Source: Thermoplasmata archaeon (lineage in GTDB: Archaea; Thermoplasmatota; Thermoplasmata; Lutacidiplasmatales; UBA184). From it: a stretch of 64,000 nucleotides of DNA. The translations under genes were made by a program, and so were the position numbers. This document shows positions 23,849 through 31,655 of this stretch, piece after piece. The stretch is taken from positions 35,531 through 99,530 of the forward strand of contig JAKIWE010000005.1 of the NCBI GenBank assembly GCA_022750195.1, given 5' to 3'. The stretch's first letter is position 1; every line of letters begins with the position of its first letter. Under the pieces are notes generated by a model. It did no database searches and was not told where the DNA came from. It saw only the letters and a program-made list of their open reading frames with translations.

Positions 23849-25810
23849 CTAGTTCTTCTTCCCTTCGATAAACGGCAAGAGCCTCTTCCAGAGCGCGAGA
23901 ACGGGCGCGGGAGGCGGCACCCTGTGCGCGATCGCAAAGAAGTTGATGGGGCTCTTCTGCCGAGTGCCGAGCTTCTTCTGCTGTTGGGATAGTTTCCCTG
24001 GCAAGGCGGAGTTCACGAGCCCGGTCATATCGGTCCACCGGAAGGTCATCGCCCGCGGGCCCAACGGCTTGAGGACATCTCGGGCCTTCCGATCCGCGAT
24101 CGCTCGGTAGGGGATTCCCCACGTTCGCAGCATCTTCACGATCTCGGGGATACTTGTCATTCCCCTCGCATTGATGTGGACGACGTTCGCCGAGACAACC
24201 AGTTCCCCTCGGGGACAGCGTTCGAACCAAACGGGTAGGGCAGCAGCCTCGTCGTGACCCTCGTAGATGAGGGCTCGCTCTGCGAAGAGGGCGCTGAGAA
24301 CTTCGTGGTTGAAGAGCCCCGTCCCCTTCGCCTTCGCCCGCGCCGCCGCGGTGGGGTATCGGATCTGGCGGAGGCGGGACCCCGAGGACCCGGGCTCCAC
24401 CCGCACGGCTGTCACCAGATCGTCCGGTGTTACGAATGTCGTCGAGTGGGTCACAATAAAGACTTGGTTGTGATTGGTCTTCGAGTAGTCCCGAATGAAC
24501 GTGTAGAGGCGCTGCTGCTTCGACGGGTGGAGGTTGAGCGCGGGTTCATCGAGAAGTACGACGGAGTCAGTTACTCCGACCGTCGCGTAGAGGACCAAGA
24601 GGACCTCGAGGTTTCCCGCGGCTTCGGCCTCCACCGGGAACTCGAAGTTTCCACTGCCCATCGCGAGGCGAGGGTAAAGAGCAGGTGGGTACGGCTGTTC
24701 CTCCTGCGACTTCGGGGCTTCGCCCACAATCACGACGTCAACAGTATGGTCGGTCAGGTCGTGGAACTCGGATTGGAGCTGCTCGAATCGCAGGCGGCCA
24801 ATGAGACTCGGGTTGTTTTTCAGCTCGAAAAGCCCGATGGCCAAATCCCGGCCGGTGACCCGGGGAACCTGAGGGTTGACCATCGGGGCTCGGCGAATCG
24901 GTTGCTCGCCGGGCTGCTCGCGCGCCCCAGAGAGGTGGGCGATCGCCGACCCCATGACGCAACCGAAGGCGCCCATCGGGCCGATGTCTCCGAGGCTCCA
25001 GCCCCGGAACCACAGCTCGTTCCGCATCCGGAGGTAGTCTTCGTCGTCGGGTCTGACCCCCTGGACCTGCTGGACGAGAGATATCCCTTGGAGCTGAAGC
25101 GAGACCGGACGCCCGTCCGGTCCGGGCTTGAGGACTTCTCGGAGCCATCCGAATCCGACCGGGCCAGGGGGCGGCAGGGTGGCGGTAGAGCCGGGGGGAT
25201 TGAAGATCGTCCCGGGATTGTCCTTATCGAGGGTAACGGCGACTCGTTCGATTAAGCTCTGGCTTGACCACGAGGCCAGAGGGGGATTGGTTATCCAGAA
25301 CAATCCATAGTCGACTAGAACGAGCCCGGAGCTATCGGGGCCAAAGCGGAGCTCGCAACGTGTCGAAGTCGGGTCCCCGCCCCTCGCTGTAACGATCAGG
25401 CGGACTCTCTGTCGCAGGACGTCACGGAAGAGGACTGGCGGCTTGGAGATTACGTTCCGGACGAGTTCCGGAAGGTCGTTTTGGTTGACCTTGAGATTCT
25501 GAATATTCCCGATGTTGGTCGAGGCACAGAAGGCAAGGATGGTCCCGATGAGGGTCGCCTCGTCCTCCGTGAATGCAATTTCAAGCTCGATCCTTAGAAG
25601 GCGGCCTGGTTCTCCCTCGCGGACGTAGGCGGAGAGATCGGGTCGCGGCCTGCCGAGCGCCATTACGGCGGTTTCGATAGCCCGGAAGAGGTTCGTCTTC
25701 CCGGCTCCGTTGGGACCGACGAGAATGGTCCGGTCGCCGACTCTTGAGAGCTTCGACTCTTTCTCGCCAAAGGTCAGGAAGTTGCTTACCGAAACCGAAA
25801 GGATCTTCAT
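23849..25810 (-). CDS. OLD-family ATPase with TOPRIM-like nuclease domain
   Basis: 653 residues. An SMC/ABC-type ATPase: N-terminal MKILSVSVSNFLTFGEKES, Walker A GPNGAGKT (32-39), Walker B/D-loop VVLLDEPALNLHPS (about 415-428) and IVTHSTTF for the H-loop. A C-terminal TOPRIM-like domain starts near residue 512 (ALIYEGHDEAAALP). The later acidic motif is only AIADRKA rather than a clear DxD, so nuclease activity may be weakened or use a variant site. OLD nucleases include phage P2 Old and GajA of Gabija, which sense and cut foreign DNA. No UvrD-like GajB is present, so this is a solitary OLD or works with the facing AbiV. Confidence 0.8.
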   Translation of the reverse strand: MKILSVSVSNFLTFGEKESKLSRVGDRTILVGPNGAGKTNLFRAIETAVMALGRPRPDLSAYVREGEPGRLLRIELEIAFTEDEATLIGTILAFCASTNIGNIQNLKVNQNDLPELVRNVISKPPVLFRDVLRQRVRLIVTARGGDPTSTRCELRFGPDSSGLVLVDYGLFWITNPPLASWSSQSLIERVAVTLDKDNPGTIFNPPGSTATLPPPGPVGFGWLREVLKPGPDGRPVSLQLQGISLVQQVQGVRPDDEDYLRMRNELWFRGWSLGDIGPMGAFGCVMGSAIAHLSGAREQPGEQPIRRAPMVNPQVPRVTGRDLAIGLFELKNNPSLIGRLRFEQLQSEFHDLTDHTVDVVIVGEAPKSQEEQPYPPALYPRLAMGSGNFEFPVEAEAAGNLEVLLVLYATVGVTDSVVLLDEPALNLHPSKQQRLYTFIRDYSKTNHNQVFIVTHSTTFVTPDDLVTAVRVEPGSSGSRLRQIRYPTAAARAKAKGTGLFNHEVLSALFAERALIYEGHDEAAALPVWFERCPRGELVVSANVVHINARGMTSIPEIVKMLRTWGIPYRAIADRKARDVLKPLGPRAMTFRWTDMTGLVNSALPGKLSQQQKKLGTRQKSPINFFAIAHRVPPPAPVLALWKRLLPFIEGKKN

Positions 25811-25879
25811 CGTACGGTCATGGGTCCTCGCGGGGTAGAGGTACGCTAGTATCGGGGAACCTCCACGGGTGGATTAGGG

Positions 25880-26122
25880 CTACCATGCCGCAATCCCACG
25901 GTACGCGTATCGAGGCGCCGACGACCTGAGCTCGGCCTCGCCGAGTCCGAGTACTTCGCGAAGCAGGCTCCTCGCCTCCTCCCTACTCGGCCCCTCGGAT
26001 ACGTCGTCGAAGTATCGCCACGTATCGGCCCACGCCTTCGGAAGGCTGGCCCTCAGGATAGCCAGAAGCGCAGCCCCCCCGCAGGCTTCCGGGCACCTTC
26101 GACCGTGATTCGGATTTAGCAC
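25880..26122 (-). CDS. Possible small hypothetical protein
   Basis: 80 residues in an otherwise empty stretch of about 390 bases between the OLD and recombinase genes. The sequence looks protein-like (WADTWRYFDDVSEGPSREEA, then a Leu-rich helix) and has balanced composition, but there is no clear ribosome-binding site and no recognised family. Confidence 0.35.
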   Translation of the reverse strand: MLNPNHGRRCPEACGGAALLAILRASLPKAWADTWRYFDDVSEGPSREEARSLLREVLGLGEAELRSSAPRYAYRGIAAW

Positions 26123-26196
26123 AGAACTGGCTCATCCGATAACACATGGAGGCAGCATCGGATACCCCGATGCTGGGACCGAACCCAGCCCTTCGG

Positions 26197-26832
26197 TCAT
26201 ATCCCCACGGGTTCTGTCGAGTGCGCAGCCGCGGACTCGGGGGACGGAGTTCGATCACGTCTCAGAACCGACCGCACGGCGCCCAGTTTGAGGTTCATGG
26301 TCTGGGAGATTTGGCGAAAGCTCCCGCCGCGGGCTCTTCGGGCCCGCACCTCCCTCGCGACGGGCTCCGAGATCCTCCGCGGCGCTCCAAACTTCTTGCC
26401 CAAGGCGCGGGCTCGGGCGATACCGGCTTGCGTCCGTTCGAGAATCAGCTCACGCTCGAACTCGGCCAGAGCCGCCAGCATGTTCCGCTGCAGTCGACCG
26501 CTCGGGGTCGAGGTGTCGATTCCCTGGTCGATCACGATCACGCGGGCTCCTGCCGCCTCCGCGTCGTCCCAGAACCGAAGGATCATGCCCAACGAGCGGC
26601 CGAGCCGGTCCATCTTCGAGACTACGATCGTATCAAACTCGCCCGAGGCGAGCCGCTCCCGAAGTCGATCGAGCTCCGGCCGGTTGTCCCGGACGCCTGA
26701 GATCCCGTCGTCCCGAAAGACCGAGATCTCCGTCCACCCTCTCGCTTGGCAGTAAGCCGAGAGCTGACCGACCTGGGCCGCCGTCGACTGCTCCTTGGTG
26801 GAGACGCGGGCGTAGAGGGCGACCCGACTCAT
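26197..26832 (-). CDS. Serine recombinase (resolvase/invertase family)
   Basis: 211 residues, the normal size of a small serine recombinase. RVALYARVSTKEQS places the nucleophile at Ser11 with Arg9. VSKMDRLGRS (71-80) holds the conserved arginines, and IDTSTPSGRLQRNMLAALAE is the E-helix region. The C-terminal HTH (GGSFRQISQTMNLKLGAVRS) would bind the crossover site. Its start overlaps the stop of the upstream methyltransferase by four bases. It could resolve dimers, invert DNA or integrate the element; it belongs to the small resolvase class rather than large integrases. Confidence 0.9.
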   Translation of the reverse strand: MSRVALYARVSTKEQSTAAQVGQLSAYCQARGWTEISVFRDDGISGVRDNRPELDRLRERLASGEFDTIVVSKMDRLGRSLGMILRFWDDAEAAGARVIVIDQGIDTSTPSGRLQRNMLAALAEFERELILERTQAGIARARALGKKFGAPRRISEPVAREVRARRARGGSFRQISQTMNLKLGAVRSVLRRDRTPSPESAAAHSTEPVGI

Positions 26833-28205
26833 GCCGAAACTTCCTCTCCCCCGACTGCCTCAGGGATGTCCGCGTCTGAGCGCCCGCGAGCGAGAGTCAC
26901 GTACTCGGGGTTGAGTTCGATTCCGATGGATCTCCGACCGAGACGTCGGGCCACTGCCAGGACGGTTCCGCTTCCCGCGAACGGGTCGAGCACAATACAA
27001 GGGACGGTCCGGGCGGTCCCGCAGGAGCAGCGCTTGCGAAACCCGAGGTCGACTCTCCTGTAGCTCCCGTCGTGCCAGCCCGGAGCGTCCGCGACGGGAG
27101 CGCGACCCGACACCAGCGGTGCTTCGAGCGGTTGTGCGTGGCCGATAGCTCCGCCGATCGCGCGGACCTCTCGTGTCCAGGGCATCCCGCACCCCGCGCA
27201 GGCTCCGCGCTCTGAGGTTCCCGCCGCGATGCAGAGCTCCGGGAGTTTCTCCGGGAACGTCGCGAAGTGGGCCCCGCGGTAGGGCTGGGTTGGGATCCAC
27301 CAGACCGTCCGGAGATTCCGACCCGAGGGACTCGTATTCCGGAGCATGGGGAACCGGCGGAAGTCCCCCTCGGGATGCTTCGAGCGGGAGGCGCGATTGT
27401 CGGCCGGGTTCGGCAGATGGTGCTTGAGTCTTCGGAGAGTGCTCTCCTGGAGGGGCTCACGGACGGCGTAGGCGTCGTAGAAGTAGCGCCTCGACTTCGT
27501 CAGGAGGAAGACGGAGTCGTGGGCCCGGGTCGGCCGATCCCGGACCGCCTCCGGCATCGGATTCGGCTTCGCCCAGACGCAGTCGGACCTGAGCCACCAG
27601 CCACGACGTTGCAGCTCGAACGCGACTCGCCAGGGAATCCCCACTAGGTCCTTCGGCTTGAGCCCGGGAGCCCGCTTGTCCATCCGACCGGCCTGTTCGG
27701 CCCCCGTGCGGTCTCGGCCGGAGAGGGTCGAAGTCTTCCATCGCTTCTCGCCCGTGAGCCCGGAAGGGTGAGTAGCGTAGGTGTCGCCGAGGTTCAGCCA
27801 CAGCGTTCCGTCGGGCCGCAAGACGCGGCGGACTTCGTCGAAGACCCCGGCCAGATGCTCCACGAATCGTTCGGGGGTGGGTTCCAGGCCGAGCTGGCCG
27901 AGCCATCCCCCGCACTTCCGGCACGTCGTCCCGCCCCCTGAGGGATCGTGAGCGAGCACCGCGTTCCCCCGGCTGACGTCGCCGGTGACGCCATGCGCCC
28001 CACGTTCGCGCGCTATCCGAGTCGGTGCCCACTCGTGTTCACACCGCGCCCTCCCGCCCCAGCGGATCGGGCGGAGGCCGTAGTCGCGGAGCCCCCAGTA
28101 CGGAGGGGACGTTACGACGCAGTGGATCGAGTCCGATGGAAGGCTGCGAAGCAGCTCGCTGACGTCACCCTCGAGGATGGTCGGGGTCGGATCCCGCGGG
28201 ATCAC
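26829..28205 (-). CDS. Site-specific DNA methyltransferase (beta-class, N4-C or N6-A), copy 1
   Basis: 458 residues. The catalytic motif TSPPYWG is at 32-38 and the AdoMet motif DPFAGSGT near 407-414, the order of beta-class amino-methyltransferases. Zinc-ribbon-like cysteine pairs (CRKCG; ACAGCG; CSCG) are inserted between and before them, as often seen in phage and archaeal enzymes. Motif SPPY(W) does not settle base specificity between N4-cytosine and N6-adenine. It overlaps the recombinase and the second methylase by four bases each. No nuclease gene accompanies it, so it probably protects the element from host restriction or regulates it. Confidence 0.85.
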   Translation of the reverse strand: MIPRDPTPTILEGDVSELLRSLPSDSIHCVVTSPPYWGLRDYGLRPIRWGGRARCEHEWAPTRIARERGAHGVTGDVSRGNAVLAHDPSGGGTTCRKCGGWLGQLGLEPTPERFVEHLAGVFDEVRRVLRPDGTLWLNLGDTYATHPSGLTGEKRWKTSTLSGRDRTGAEQAGRMDKRAPGLKPKDLVGIPWRVAFELQRRGWWLRSDCVWAKPNPMPEAVRDRPTRAHDSVFLLTKSRRYFYDAYAVREPLQESTLRRLKHHLPNPADNRASRSKHPEGDFRRFPMLRNTSPSGRNLRTVWWIPTQPYRGAHFATFPEKLPELCIAAGTSERGACAGCGMPWTREVRAIGGAIGHAQPLEAPLVSGRAPVADAPGWHDGSYRRVDLGFRKRCSCGTARTVPCIVLDPFAGSGTVLAVARRLGRRSIGIELNPEYVTLARGRSDADIPEAVGGEEVSA

Positions 28206-29671
28206 GCAAGTGCCCCCGCCGCGTGATTCGGCGCGTCAACGGTGAAGGGGGAGGTACGACGACGAGCAAGGTCGGCGTACTCCGGCTTGAGTTCGATCCC
28301 GATCGACCGGCGACCCAAACGTCGGGCAACTGCGAGGGTGGTCCCCGACCCCGCGAATGGATCGAGTACGATGCTCGGGAGGGTCCAGCCGCCCCTGCAC
28401 GAGCAGGAGCTCTTCCAGCCAACCGTTCGGGGGATCCGAACTGCTCGGGGCAGTTCACCCCAGCCGCCGTCCTTGGTTGACTTTGAGCCGGAGATCGAAT
28501 CGGACTGACCCTTCGGCTTGGGCGTCGCGAACCCGGAACGCGGCCGATCCGGGTTCAACGGCTTGCTCAGAAACTTGTAGTCGGCCTCGACCACGCGCCG
28601 GAGGGGGCTCCCGCACTTGCGGCAGGCTCCATGGTCGGTAGTCCCGGCCCTGATGCAGGTCTCCGCCAGGGTCTCCGGGAAGGTGGCGAAGTGGGCCTCA
28701 GGATACCCATGGGTCGGGATCCACCAGACCGAGCGGAGATTGGCCCCCAGAGGGGAGTACCGCCCTGGGGCATCCTCGATCTGAGGGGCCATCATCCGGC
28801 CCTTGAGATTCACGAGGGCTCGTCGAGCGGAACGATTCGACCGACTACCGTAGTCCTTCGCCCCGCCGGCCTGGCTGTCAAACGTCGCCTGGGACAGGCG
28901 GAGTCGAGTCGCGGGTCGATATGGCTGACGGACGCCATCGGCGTCGTAGAAGTACCGGTTCGACTTCGTAAGGAGAAACACGTACTCGTGGGAGCGGGTC
29001 GGTCGGTCACGGACAGACTCGGGCATTGGGTTGGGCTTTGCCCAGACGCAATCGGACCGGAGCCACCACCCCCGACGCTGGAGTTCGAGAGTGACCCGCC
29101 AAGGGATTCCCGCGAGGTCCTTGGGTTTGAGGTCTCCATTCCGTGCGGCGCTTCGCCGCGGCCCGCCTCGACCTCGAGTCTGGGACGGGTCCCAACGATC
29201 CGAGAACGACTCGGAGGATGACCGTCGGACGGGGCTGTCTCCCTGGAACGTATCTCCCAGGTTCAGCCACAGCGTTCCGTCGGATCGCATGACCCGCCGG
29301 ACCTCGTCGAACACCCCGGCGACGTGCTGGACGAAGAGTTCAGCCGTCGGCTCGAGGCCGAGCTGCCCGAGCCACGCGCCGCAAGAGCGACAGAACCGGC
29401 CCCTGCGCTCGGCCCGAGCATAACCCGCCCCGACGGAGTTTCGGCCGTTCGGGGTCCCCGTACCTCCCTTCGAATCGCCGGGGATCGGGAGGTCCCATTC
29501 GTGGGGACATGACGGGTTGCCTCCCCAAAGGACCGGGCGAAGGCCATAGTCCCTGAGTCCCCAGTACGGGGGTGACGTAACCACACAATGGATCGACTCG
29601 TCGGGCAGGCGCCCGAGGACCTCCCTGACTTCCCCCTCGAGGATGGCGGGCGTCAGGTCGGTCGGGATCAC
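28202..29671 (-). CDS. Site-specific DNA methyltransferase (beta-class), copy 2
   Basis: 489 residues, clearly paralogous to the adjacent downstream methyltransferase. The two share the opening (M-I-P-x-D-x-T-P-x-I-L-E-G), TSPPYWGLRDYGLRP at 32-46 and the C-terminal DPFAGSGT (about 437-444) with IGIELKPEYADLA. It differs in a longer central region, where the target-recognition sequence would lie, so the two may modify different sites. It overlaps both neighbours through ATGA. Tandem duplication followed by divergence of specificity is the simplest explanation. Confidence 0.85.
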   Translation of the reverse strand: MIPTDLTPAILEGEVREVLGRLPDESIHCVVTSPPYWGLRDYGLRPVLWGGNPSCPHEWDLPIPGDSKGGTGTPNGRNSVGAGYARAERRGRFCRSCGAWLGQLGLEPTAELFVQHVAGVFDEVRRVMRSDGTLWLNLGDTFQGDSPVRRSSSESFSDRWDPSQTRGRGGPRRSAARNGDLKPKDLAGIPWRVTLELQRRGWWLRSDCVWAKPNPMPESVRDRPTRSHEYVFLLTKSNRYFYDADGVRQPYRPATRLRLSQATFDSQAGGAKDYGSRSNRSARRALVNLKGRMMAPQIEDAPGRYSPLGANLRSVWWIPTHGYPEAHFATFPETLAETCIRAGTTDHGACRKCGSPLRRVVEADYKFLSKPLNPDRPRSGFATPKPKGQSDSISGSKSTKDGGWGELPRAVRIPRTVGWKSSCSCRGGWTLPSIVLDPFAGSGTTLAVARRLGRRSIGIELKPEYADLARRRTSPFTVDAPNHAAGALA

Positions 29672-29937
29672 GTCGTCTCCTCGAGATTCCGCCAGAACCT
29701 CTCGTTCCGGGCCGCCCTCGCACGGCGGATCCGATTCTCAGCCGCGACGTCGCGAGCGAATTGGGTTCGAGGGCCGAACTCCTCCCGCACGCGGTCAAGC
29801 TCGCTGCGAACGCGCCATTCCGGCTTGGTGAACTCCTCAACGACGGAGTTGAGTCGGGACGCGTACCCTTGAAGGAGGAGGACGACGTTCTCTAGCTCGC
29901 GCCGGCTGAGCAGCCGAAGCTCGACGGTCTCGCTCAT
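29668..29937 (-). CDS. Small helical protein of unknown function
   Basis: 89 residues starting at the ATG at 29937, which overlaps the previous stop (ATGA). It is strongly helical and charged: SRRELENVVLLLQGYASRLN, then Glu/Arg-rich repeats to the end. No family recognised. The frame is open further upstream, but that extension is antisense-like and Pro/Arg-rich, so I reject it. Tight coupling to the methylases suggests an accessory protein for the element. Confidence 0.6.
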   Translation of the reverse strand: MSETVELRLLSRRELENVVLLLQGYASRLNSVVEEFTKPEWRVRSELDRVREEFGPRTQFARDVAAENRIRRARAARNERFWRNLEETT

Positions 29938-30617
29938 CCGGCGAGTGTCGCCTCCTGGTCGAGCGGCCGCGCCCCGAGGTTGCCTCGTAGGTAGTGGTAG
30001 TCGGGCACTCGAATCGGCGGAGGGGCCGAATCGACGATGATCCACTCCTCTCCGTCGCTCCAGGTGGGGCGGAGCAGGCCGTTCTCGCAGAATCCGGCGA
30101 TGACATGGAGCCGCCGAGGGGGGCGGTAACTGGGGAAGGTCTGGACGACCATCCGGTCGACCGCTCGAAACGGCGCGAGCCAGCCGAATGGGTGGGGGGC
30201 GTAGAAGACCCGCAATGCCCGGACGGCCGCGTCGTCGACCTTGCGAGGAGACGCAGCGCGCGCGCACACGCGCTGCCGCCAGCGAAACGCTTCCAGGAGC
30301 TCCAGAAGCGTCGCATCAGCGATCGGAGGCCGTCCCCCGGACCTGCCCCGGCCTCTCCCCCTACCGGACGAGCCCACGAGGCCCCGCTGGGAGACGATCC
30401 GTTGGACGCGACGGAATTCGGCCCAGGTCCGGTCCGAGAGCCAGAGGTGACGCTGGGAGGTGGGAGGGGGAGGGAGTTCCGGGCCCGGAACAGGGGTAGT
30501 TCCGGTACCGGAACTACCGTAGTTCATGTCCCGGAACTCGGGGGAGTTAGAGAGGATAGGAGATCCCGGAATGGCCCCGGAGGGAGCCCTCACTGACGGA
30601 GAGGATGGCCGCTGCAC
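29934..30617 (-). CDS. Hypothetical protein, element-encoded
   Basis: 227 residues from a GTG at 30617, or 197 from the ATG at 30527. The N terminus is low-complexity (Ser, Pro, Gly) and contains the coding version of a 24-bp palindrome. The conserved-looking part starts near residue 55 (RHLWLSDRTWAEFRRVQRIV) and includes a basic RGRGRGR stretch, which suggests nucleic-acid binding. The C-terminal part has Trp/Tyr-rich strands (SDGEEWIIVDSAPPPIRVPD). No family recognised. It is the second gene of the leftward chain and overlaps the next one by four bases. Confidence 0.55.
   Translation of the reverse strand: MQRPSSPSVRAPSGAIPGSPILSNSPEFRDMNYGSSGTGTTPVPGPELPPPPTSQRHLWLSDRTWAEFRRVQRIVSQRGLVGSSGRGRGRGRSGGRPPIADATLLELLEAFRWRQRVCARAASPRKVDDAAVRALRVFYAPHPFGWLAPFRAVDRMVVQTFPSYRPPRRLHVIAGFCENGLLRPTWSDGEEWIIVDSAPPPIRVPDYHYLRGNLGARPLDQEATLAG
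30495..30518. repeat. Perfect 24-bp palindrome with flanking half-sites
   Basis: Arms GGTAGTTCCGGT / ACCGGAACTACC form a gapless 24-bp palindrome. Two more partial copies follow (GTAGTTC at 30519-30525 and GGAACTC near 30533), giving alternating inverted half-sites over about 45 bases. It lies inside the low-complexity 5' part of the 227-residue gene. It could be an operator or the crossover site of the recombinase encoded in the same operon. Confidence 0.6.
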
Positions 30618-30622
30618 GAGAA

Positions 30623-30838
30623 TTACCCCGGGAACCCCCGTGTGCGCGCGTACCGGGCGATTCGAACCTCGACCAGGCCAGCGGCGAAGCCATGGATCGG
30701 GCAGAATGAGATGCGGAGGATCAGGTTGTGTCGGGCGTCCGAGCGGCAGCGGGCGCAGACCAAGCGCGGTGCGGGCGGGGTAGGGGCGGGGCTCTCCTGT
30801 TCGACAACGAAGGTGATCTCAGCGTAGCGGGGCGTCAA
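30623..30838 (-). CDS. Small zinc-binding-like protein, first gene of the leftward chain
   Basis: 71 residues. LVCARCRSDARHN and ISFCPIHGF give a C-x2-C...C-x2-H arrangement typical of a single zinc ribbon. The remaining sequence is short and basic at the end. It stops 5 bases before the start of the next gene. It probably begins the operon, with the promoter in the 120 bases between it and the tRNA-Met gene. Function unknown; DNA binding is a guess from the zinc motif. Confidence 0.5.
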   Translation of the reverse strand: MTPRYAEITFVVEQESPAPTPPAPRLVCARCRSDARHNLILRISFCPIHGFAAGLVEVRIARYARTRGFPG

Positions 30839-30940
30839 CCGGCCACCCCCGGCGCCGTTTCAAGGGGCGATGGCTTGGCCCTGATCGCGAGGGAACGGCG
30901 GGTATGTTTCGCCCGATTCCGGGCCCGTTTTGAGCTGGGT

Positions 30941-30950
30941 TCTATAAGAA
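30941..30950 (-). promoter_or_regulatory. Possible TATA box of the leftward methylase/recombinase operon
   Basis: TTCTTATAGA on the minus strand, in the short spacer between the tRNA-Met 3' end and the first leftward gene, is the only AT-rich stretch there. It is about 105 bases upstream of the start at 30838, so it would give a leader of about 80 bases. Low certainty. Confidence 0.3.
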
Positions 30951-30958
30951 AGTGGTTA

Positions 30959-31032
30959 TGGGCCCGGACGGATTTGAACCGACGACCGACCGGTTATGAG
31001 CCGGTCGCTCTAGGCCGCTAAGCTACGGGCCC
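30959..31032 (-). tRNA. tRNA with CAT anticodon (elongator Met, or Ile2)
   Basis: 74 bases including the discriminator A. Acceptor GGGCCCG/CGGGCCC pairs perfectly. The anticodon arm is ACCGG-CTCATAA-CCGGT with anticodon CAT, and the T arm is GTCGG-TTCAAAT-CCGTC with one U-U mismatch. No CCA is encoded. CAT tRNAs can be initiator Met, elongator Met or Ile with modified C34. It lacks the GGG/CCC anticodon-stem pairs of initiators, so elongator Met or Ile2 is more likely. Its 3' end borders the accessory block. Confidence 0.9.
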
Positions 31033-31057
31033 GTCCCCTTCGAACCGGCATCGGAGG

Positions 31058-31163
31058 CGCCGCCGAGCGGGGTTCCGGAGCATAAGACGGTGGGTCTTGA
31101 GCTCGTTCGAACCGCTGACCTTTCGGTTAACAGCCGATCGCTCTACCACTGAGCTACGGCGGC
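31058..31163 (-). tRNA. tRNA-Asn(GTT) with a 34-nt intron in the T-loop
   Basis: The 5' part is standard: acceptor GCCGCCG, D arm GCTC...GAGC, anticodon arm with loop CTGTTAA (anticodon GTT) and T-stem AGCGG with TTCGAA. The sequence then leaves the tRNA for 34 bases and resumes with C-CCGCT-CGGCGGC-G, which completes the T-loop, T-stem and acceptor perfectly. Removing the insert gives a 72-base tRNA. The junctions form a classic bulge-helix-bulge. A minus-strand TATA-like AGGCTATTA lies about 27-35 bases upstream of the 5' end (31190-31198). Confidence 0.88.
31072..31105 (-). other. tRNA-Asn intron at position 59/60 with bulge-helix-bulge motif
   Basis: 34 bases between A59 and C60. The pre-tRNA can fold as T-stem AGCGG/CCGCT, then a 4-bp central helix TTCG/CGGA, three-base bulges AAC and ACC on opposite strands, and an inner helix GAGC/GCTC. 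This is the hBHBh' substrate of the archaeal splicing endonuclease, cutting after the second base of each bulge. Confidence 0.82.
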
Positions 31164-31189
31164 ACCGAGGGCGTCGAGCGGGACCCGCG

Positions 31190-31585
31190 CTAATAGCCTT
31201 TCCGCGCCCCGGCGCGCGCTCGGTACTCCGCGGCCCGTTCCTTGAGGTGGGAGATGAGCCCGGTCATCCGGTCGAGCGAGACATCGAGCGAGTTCCAGAA
31301 CTCGCGCGCGCGGTCGGTCACGACCGCCCCGTCGGCCGACGGCTGGATCACGCCCTCCCGTTCGAGCAGGTGGAGCGAGTAGCGAACCTTGTGGATCGGA
31401 AGCTTGAGCGCCTCGCTGAGCCGGATGATGCCCATCGGAGGGCTGCCGCTGAGCCGTTCGAGGATGTCGACGTTGCGTGCGAGCAGGTCGAGTTCGCTCG
31501 CGATCCGGTCGACGAGCTGGGTCCCTTCCGGGGTCGGGTCGGGGGTCGGGACGTCGACCCGCACCGGCGGCTTCGCGTTCGGCAT
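31190..31585 (-). CDS. Winged-helix transcriptional regulator
   Basis: 131 residues. A helical region (VDRIASELDLLARNVDILER) leads into a winged helix: MGIIRLSEALKLPIHKVRYS, LHLLEREGVIQPSADG, VVTDRAREFW. A C-terminal helix (about 100-125) probably dimerises. It resembles archaeal wHTH proteins of the kind that sit beside surface-protein genes. It lies downstream of the PKD-sensor regulator gene on the same strand, with 70 bases between. Confidence 0.7.
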   Translation of the reverse strand: MPNAKPPVRVDVPTPDPTPEGTQLVDRIASELDLLARNVDILERLSGSPPMGIIRLSEALKLPIHKVRYSLHLLEREGVIQPSADGAVVTDRAREFWNSLDVSLDRMTGLISHLKERAAEYRARAGARKGY

Positions 31586-31655
31586 TGCGTTCCGGTCGGG
31601 CTGAGAGCGCGCTCGTTACTTGAATGTTCGGCGAGCCCGGGTCCCGGGCGGCGGC

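Larger units (their letters stand above)
14253..30958. mobile_element. Putative integrated virus/plasmid-like element adjoining tRNA-Met
   Basis: The interval holds a rightward module of secreted and membrane proteins plus a P-loop ATPase, a winged-helix regulator, AbiV, an OLD-family ATPase, a serine recombinase and two solitary DNA methyltransferases, and no housekeeping gene. The right end abuts the 3' end of a tRNA-Met gene, a common archaeal insertion site. I did not find a convincing second copy of the tRNA 3' end, so the left boundary is uncertain and the block could be a composite of several insertions. Confidence 0.4.

Noticed and set aside
23056..25810. Gabija or PARIS system
   Set aside because: Gabija needs a UvrD-like GajB and PARIS needs a separate AriB TOPRIM protein; neither is next to the OLD-family gene.
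29668..30267. 199-residue version of the small helical gene
   Set aside because: The N-terminal 110 residues overlap the 227-residue gene in another frame and are Pro/Arg-rich; the ATG at 29937 with an ATGA overlap is the sensible start.
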